Shown: positions 57,342 to 64,000 of the stretch, in pieces
How positions within the stretch are numbered: the first letter of the stretch is position 1
How the letters are laid out: each line of letters starts with the position of its first letter
Translations under genes and position numbers: made by a program
The notes under the pieces: model-generated
Databases searched by the model: none
What the model saw: the letters and a program-made list of their open reading frames with translations, nothing else
What the model was told of the DNA's origin: nothing
Origin: Cladopsammia gracilis
Taxonomy: Eukaryota > Cnidaria > Anthozoa > Scleractinia > Dendrophylliidae
Assembly: GCA_022457155.1 (NCBI GenBank)
Contig: JAJGOT010000010.1
Coordinates: 451,501 to 515,500, forward strand
Reading direction: 5' to 3'
DNA: 64,000 bases

Positions 57342-59035
57342 GCGCGATATAGCGCGCGCATATATTTAATTTTGCTTTTTTTTGTACTGATTTGAGCTTT
57401 CAGCACTTACGCATTTGCCAAGATTTTTTCCGCTATAACCTTTGTTCAAGACGGCTTTTGGAAATACAATGTAACCCTTTTTATACTCATTTACTTGAAC
57501 TTGCTTCGGTCTAAATTCGTTTTATTCCTCAAAGAATTTTCATATTCAACTCTGCAAACGTGCGCGAATTTCCTAAATCAGCTCGCCGTCAATTCAAAGC
57601 ATTGACTGAAAGTACCCACACTTTGATGGTTTTATTCAGCTTGAATAAACCTGGAGGGATCTGGAGGGATCTGATGTTTTAAGTCGTTATGATATTAAGG
57701 AATACGTTATTAATGTTAAAATGCTTGTGATGCTTCGATTAAGAAGGAGGTACAACTGCACTTTCCTGGTATTTTCGGGGATGATCGCCATTTTCCTGCG
57801 AGCGAAAAATGATATTTTCTAAGGATGAAAAACGAGGATTAAACTTAGAAATATAAATGAAATTCTTGCATTTAGTTCTTTTCTGTTACCAACGAACTAT
57901 TTCTCTGATTCCCAAGTCTCCCATAATTAAAACCATAAAATGAGACTACCGGCAAAATCACCGAAATATGAGATTTTACAAAAAGTTTGTTTATTCGCTT
58001 CAAATGTCGCCGGTAACACGTTGCGTTGCATCATGGGATAGGCTTCCAACCCCCCCTGCTCTCGGTGAAACACGATCAATTTCTGATGCAAATGAGAAAG
58101 AACAGCAAATACAACAACGCTGGATTGAACAGGTGGCTTGAAATCCTTTCTCGAGAAGATTAACCACTGAAACTCCGCTGGAGCGAGAACGGCGACTTGA
58201 AATTCCACGCGATTGAGCAACGAAGAAACAACGACAGTATCGATTACAAAGACTTCGAACAGCCTGACCAAATGCCTCCATTAGAATTCTGAACGAAACC
58301 GATCAGAAGAGCGCGATATAGCGCGCGCATATATTTAATTTTGCTGCGTGTTTTGTACTGATTTGAGCTTTCAGCACTGATTGTGATGCATTTACCAAGA
58401 TTTTTTCCGCTATCCTTTGTTCAAGACGGCTTTTGGAAATACAATGTAACCCTTTTTATACTCATTTACTTGAACTTGCTTCGGTCTAAATTCGTTTTAT
58501 TCCTCAAAGAATTTTCATATTCAACTCTGCAAACGTGCGCGAATTTCCTAAATCAGCTCGCCGTCAATTCAAAGCATTGACTGAAAGTACCCACACTTTG
58601 ATGGTTTTATTCAGCTTGAATAAACCTGGAGGGATCTGGAGGGATCTGATGTTTTAAGTCGTTATGATATTAAGGAATACGTTATTAATGTTAAAATGCT
58701 TGTGATGCTTCGATTAAGAAGGAGGTACAACTGCACTTTCCTGGTATTTTCGGGGATGATCGCCATTTTCCTGCGAGCGGAAAATGATATTTTCTAAGGA
58801 CGAGAAACGAGGATTAAACTTAGAAATATAAATGAAATTCTTGCATTGTAGTTCTTTTCTGTTACCAACGAACTATATTCTCTGATTCCCAAGTCTCCCA
58901 TATTAAAACCATAAAATGAGACTACCGGCTAAATCACCGAAATATGAGATTTTACAAAAAGTTTGTTTATTCGCTTCAAATGTCGCCGGTAAATCGTTGC
59001 GTTGCATCATGGGATAGGCTTCCAACCCTCCCCCC
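57342..59035. repeat. Recent tandem duplication, 969-bp period
   Basis: 57,342-58,310 and 58,311-59,035 are near-identical, from GCGCGATATAGCGCGCGCAT to GGGATAGGCTTCCAACC, with a few substitutions and small indels. The second copy is shorter. No protein is recognised in either unit. GGTTGGAAGCCCATCCC at about 56,893 is an inverted copy of the right end, so the block may derive from a TIR element. Confidence 0.85.
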
Positions 59036-59427
59036 CGTCCCCCCCCGTGCTGTAAATTGATCATTATTGATTTTCTCGCATACATTGCTTATGATATTTG
59101 CAAAGAATATTTTGCTTCATCTTGAATATTCATGTTTAACTTTTGTAATCAATTTCGTAATTCTCATGACCTGTATCCTATTAACTCCTGCAATCTCAAC
59201 CATTCAAGCGAATAGTGAATTGAATTGGCAATTATTTGATACACAGTACATTGAACAACAGCTACAGAAGTATGTAAAGGGAACAGGTTAATTTTGGGAA
59301 ATAGCACTCACAAACTTCAAAAAGGCCCACATCGCTAAAATTTTGCAGTGCATCCTCCCCCGAGCTTCGCGAGGTTCTGCGAGACACGTATTTCTAGTAC
59401 TGTATTGTACTGCACTGCCATGTACTG

Positions 59428-59871
59428 CCCGGGGGGGGGGGGGGGGGGGGGTACTCAACAACGTTTTGTACGGGGATGCTCCGCCCCAAGGTCCAAACCC
59501 TTACCCTTTCATATACCGTCTTTGACAGAAAAGGTACCCCTTTCATATACCTTTCATTGAAAATGGTACCCCTTTCATATATCTTTCAATGAAAATGGTA
59601 CCCCTTTCATATAGCCTCTACTTGCGTCTGTTTGATATATTTTGAAAGGCCCTTTTTATAAGACTTAAATGGCAGTTTTCCCTACCTTTTTTACGCCTCA
59701 ACGGCGTGTTTTCGGTTCCCTTTCCTATTCTTCGTGAAATCCCTACCCTTTCATATACTTCAACTCGTGAAATCACGACCCTTTCATATACCTCCAGCCT
59801 CAAAAAGGTACCCCTTTCGGGCGGAGCATCCCCGTATAGCCCATTATAGGGAGTACCCCCCCCCCCCCGGG
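59428..59871. mobile_element. CCCGGGG-ended TIR element, 8-bp TSD
   Basis: The ends run through a G (left) or C (right) homopolymer to GTACTC/GAGTAC and ACGGGGATGCTCCGCCC or its inverse. ATGTACTG flanks it at 59,420-59,427 and 59,872-59,879. The interior has repeated GGTACCCCTTTCATATA units in both orientations (59,480-59,815). An 8-bp duplication suggests hAT. Confidence 0.8.
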
Positions 59872-60010
59872 ATGTACTGCACTGCACTGCACTGCACTGT
59901 ACTACACTGTACTGTACTACACTGTACTGTACTCTACCCTACTGCACTGCACTGCACTGCCATGTAGTGCACTGCACTGTACTGCACTGTACTGTTCTCT
60001 ACCATACTTT
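59872..60010. repeat. (ACTGC)n / (ACTGT)n short tandem array
   Basis: About 25 ACTGC, ACTGT or ACTAC pentamers. The flanks show the element at 59,428-59,871 inserted within this array (ACTGC units precede 59,427). Confidence 0.85.
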
Positions 60011-60558
60011 ACTGTCGACAAAGGAGAATATTATTCCAATGCGAAAACGAGAAACGGAAAGTTAGTGCTATTTTACGTAGTTGACACTAAACTTCAAACA
60101 TTTTTTCTTTCCTGAACGTGACTCATGCACAAGCGTTTTGAATGCCTGTCATGGCCCAGTACGAGGCAAACCGAGGCACTTGCCTCAGTCATGATCCCAG
60201 TGTTCTGTTTAAACGTAGTCATCATAAAGACCCTAAATAGCTAGGCAGGGAATTTAACCATGGATATTGCCTTAGTCCTTATTTTTTCTGGTTACGGCCC
60301 TGCCTGTGTATCCGAACTATCTTGAGTGACTGATTTTGGAGGAGATGGACCCCCCACCCGTCCCCCTTCCCCCTTGCAAAAAGCGTGAAACACCTATTAA
60401 AACCAAAATGTTGCATGACTGGTTAGTGTCGGACAATTCAACTATTTATTTGGTAAATCAAGATTTAAAATTCTTCCTCTGTTTCCTTGTTTTTACTACA
60501 TGGCTAAATAATAGGTAGTTAAGAGGACCACAGATTTATCAGTCACTGACTGTAATGT

Positions 60559-61162
60559 CAGGGGCACCCAACGAATCTGTTCCTCACTTTATCTGTTCCC
60601 CAGCGTAATTCTTGCTGGCTGGCAAAATATTCTGTACATATTTTTTTTTATTACCATTTTTGCGCTGGTTGACTTGAGAAAGGAGTCGCAAGAACAAACT
60701 GTGCTGGCTAACTTGAGCAGATCGAAAAGAGACTGGATCGAAGAAAATCGGAGGACACTTTGGGACTTAAAAGGGTTCAGCGTCGTGGTAACAAATTTTA
60801 GCAGTACTTAGAGATACCCGAACAGGTTAAATGTAAGTTCGATACGGCAGTAAATGTACAAAACAATAAACAAAAAGCTTCAAACAGTTTGCCATTAATG
60901 TTTCATTAGTTCCCAAGCCCCCTTTTGTAACTTATATTATGGGTTTTTTTTTTCCATTTATTCATTTTTTTTAATTGCTGGCTAGGAAACAGACATTTTT
61001 TATCCAGCTGGCTGGGAATTTCCCTGTGCGTTATGCTGGGAAAACGGAACAGATATATTTTTCCCAGCAAAGTAGAACACCTGGAATGCTTTTATATCAT
61101 TTATTTTAATTTATTGAGTAAAATAATACATTTTACCAAAGATTGTTCGTTGGGTGCCCCTG
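60559..61162. mobile_element. Non-autonomous hAT-like element, 6-bp TSD
   Basis: The ends CAGGGGCACCCAACGAA and TTCGTTGGGTGCCCCTG are flanked by TAATGT at 60,553-60,558 and 61,163-61,168. CTGGCTGG/CCAGC motifs occur in the interior. No protein. Confidence 0.85.
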
Positions 61163-61203
61163 TAATGTGTTTTTACCCTTCGTAAATAAAGTTATTATTA
61201 TTA

Positions 61204-61494
61204 TTATGTGTTTATTCCTTTAAGGCTCAGGCGCGATGTTCTGTCTGGTTGATATTCTCTGGAAGCGGGTTCCAACATGTCACCATGGGTTCCAGGACTT
61301 TTCTTTCTTTCCTCTTGTAAGGACAGCACCTTTCTCAGGATCTTTGCTGTACCCAACAATTCTGTTTTCTGAATAGTTTCCATTCTTATGGTTACACCAA
61401 TTTGCTTCATGTACTTCTCACAGTTGACTGAAATGGCACCAAGTGCCCCGATAACAACTGGGACGACAGTGACTTTCCCCATGTGCAGTAACAA
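61204..61494 (-). pseudogene. LINE polyprotein C-terminal fragment
   Basis: The frame contains VTVVPVVIGALGAIS, MKQIGVTIRMETIQKTELLG and TAKILRKVLSL. This matches, from memory, the conserved tail after the RT in several invertebrate LINE ORF2 proteins (V-G-A-L-G...LQK-x-x-LLGTA-x-ILR). The RT itself is absent. It abuts the ZNF-D flank at about 61,490, so it sits at an insertion border. Confidence 0.6.
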
Positions 61495-63448
61495 GCTGAA
61501 TTAATCGAATCATCTTAAATTGTGTTAGTTAGATCCCCTCTACCCCAAAAGAGAAATGAGAAGAGCTTGGTAAGGAAACCATCTACATATACTCTGTTAT
61601 ACACTTTGATTAGTTTATTGAATTTGCAACACCTACAAAACGAGAAAAGAAATAAGAACTGTTCTGCATTCAGCTCACAAACACCCAATGTCTGCTAACT
61701 TGTTTATCTCAACTGGCAGATATAGCATATGCAAATAGAATCATTTAACCATAGGGATACCAGGCTCACAACACGACATCTTGATGACCAGAATGTGAGG
61801 GTATATATGGAATTGTATCGTTACCGTGTACCTTCAGATCGAAAATTTAATGAATTTTTTTTGGCGTCAAAATAACGTTTACAGAATGAACTTTCATCCC
61901 CCCCAAAAAAATTAAAAAATAGTGAAAATTAACAGAGAAATGACGGTATAACTTTTGTGGGCGGAGTTTGTTCATGAAGGGATATGTTTTTCTAAGCGGG
62001 ACACTTTAAAGACCTACAACTCAAAGGGAATTTGTTCAATTTTCCTGAAATTTGGACAGAAGCTAGGCTAACATACAATCAACAAAAACGTGTCGGCGAA
62101 TTTCTTATTTCCGAAACCTTTTTTGTCAAGAGCTATTTCCGTGCGATCACTCCAATTTTTTTTCTCCCTTTTTCGAAAATATTCTGTAACTTTTCACTGC
62201 AATTGAATATGGGAAATGGCCGATACGTTGTTTTAGCGCTTCGTGTCCGGAAACCCGAGAACAAATTAAATTAGCAAAATACAATAATCGCTTTGAGTTA
62301 TAGCGTTTTAAAGCTGATTTAGACGTCGTAAAAAATTGGTCAATTCATTTTATTACCAAATGGTTTCCATATTTAGATAGCCAGCTCTATAAGCTTCAAT
62401 TTGATGTCTGGGTTTAGGTATATTAAGCGTAACCTTAAGAGCCAGAGCTGTTATACTGGAGACACCCCCGAAGGTACACGTTAACCTTAATGAACTTTAC
62501 TGATGATATAAAATAATAATGAGGTCACATTGCTTATCACACATTATAAAGCATTTAAACGAATAGTCAATGAACAAAAGATGGACAACATTTGACGTGG
62601 TATAAAACTTAGAAGGCCACTTATTTGTTTTATTTCTGATCATCAGTAGCAATAACATTGCAAACAAATCATAAGAATTTTGGTGCAAGTTGTACTCTGA
62701 GCCTGGGCGCCCTATTATTTTACTGCAAAGAACTCTATTAATAAACATGTTTGATACGAAAGATTTTCTAATTCTCATGCACAGCTTTTATGCATGAAAA
62801 TTTCTTGGCTCCGATATGATTATCTCAGGTATATAATCATTGAATTGAAAAAACTTGTTATCTGATTCATGAGAATCCAATAAAAGTTATTCATTAAAAC
62901 AATGCTATCTTTGGACTCAAAGTCTATAGTCCGTTTTCACAGAGAAAAGATTGGAGAAAAAAAATATAGCCACATCTATCATTATCATCTATTTTTCTCC
63001 AATATGACCACCACGGAAACCCCCTATATATCAATATAATTGCAGTAGAACTTCACTGTCTATTGACCAACACAGGACCACAAAATTGTAACCATATTAA
63101 TAGCAAAAAAAAAAAACACTGTAACTTAAACATTATCAATAATAATGATTAATATTTCACTAATAGTCATTTTGCATTGTTTTTGATCCTTTTTTTTTTC
63201 TTATGCACATCAAGTTGTCGCATTCAGACAAGACAATGATTGATCTTTCGTTTAGGCATTTGAAAAGTGAGGTAGCAAAGAGGTGGTCAATAAAACTATT
63301 AATGGGGTGGTCATAAGGTACCCTCATTTGGTAAAATATGGACAATAATCACAGTGAGGATTTCCTTTGCCATGCAATTTTTGTTTGTTTTACCAATTTA
63401 CTATAACACAATATTGACAAAACAAACAAAACATAAGTAAAGATGCTA
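61495..63448. other. Segmental-duplication flank downstream of ZNF-D
   Basis: Collinear with 30,510-31,829 and 48,340-49,813, interrupted by the TTAA element at 61,821-62,486. No gene. Confidence 0.65.
61821..62486. mobile_element. TTAA element, second copy, with empty sites
   Basis: Inverse copy of 38,652-39,367. The right border keeps TTAA (62,487-62,490); the left end has lost a few bases (TTACCGTGTACC). The homologous flanks of B (about 30,808) and C (about 48,790) read TATCGTTAATGAAC without it, so this insertion is specific to the D segment. Confidence 0.85.

Positions 63449-64000
<552 letters not shown>

Overview
This window is eukaryotic. It is AT-rich, interspersed-repeat dominated, and its only long open frames are a C2H2 zinc-finger family and decayed retroelements. 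The mixture of hAT-like, TTAA-target, long-TIR, Penelope-like, L1-like and tRNA-derived elements, together with a TTAGGG-type interstitial repeat, suggests an invertebrate metazoan. I favour an anthozoan cnidarian, probably a stony coral, but that is a judgement from repeat style, not proof. I see no bacterial-type operons and no rRNA genes.

The backbone is a tandem array of four C2H2 zinc-finger (ZNF) genes, all on the minus strand: ZNF-A (about 13.0-14.9 kb), ZNF-B (31.8-33.5 kb), ZNF-C (49.8-51.3 kb) and ZNF-D (from 63.4 kb, running off the right edge). Each is a large terminal exon with 12 to 17 nearly identical fingers, then a conserved basic tail and one atypical C-terminal finger. Downstream flanks of B, C and D are homologous, as are upstream flanks of A, B and C, so the array grew by segmental duplication. 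A and C share a one-base deletion in their first finger; B does not.

Between the genes nearly everything is mobile DNA. 0-12.9 kb holds a 9-bp-TSD long-TIR element, foldback MITEs, a hAT-like element and a 2.1-kb TTAA element with nested MITEs. 16.5-20.5 kb holds a Penelope-like pseudogene, tRNA-derived SINE copies, (TA)n tracts and a large perfect palindrome. 22.6-25.3 kb is a three-level nest of transposons around a 0.9-kb minisatellite. 25.6-29.1 kb and 43.4-46.2 kb carry a composite repeat joined to L1-like fragments, and a LINE-like frame cut by a 1.46-kb transposon. 33.6-41.4 kb holds further DNA transposons, one carrying a broken RecQ-like helicase. 41.8-43.4 kb is an element with a KDZ-type transposase remnant, telomere-like repeats and a palindromic array. 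52.6-61.5 kb holds Penelope-like and CR1/Jockey-like remnants, a 969-bp tandem duplication and more MITEs.

The only genes likely to produce protein are the ZNFs, presumably nuclear DNA-binding proteins. The duplicated flanks give paralogous empty sites, so several insertions can be ordered relative to the duplications from this sequence alone.
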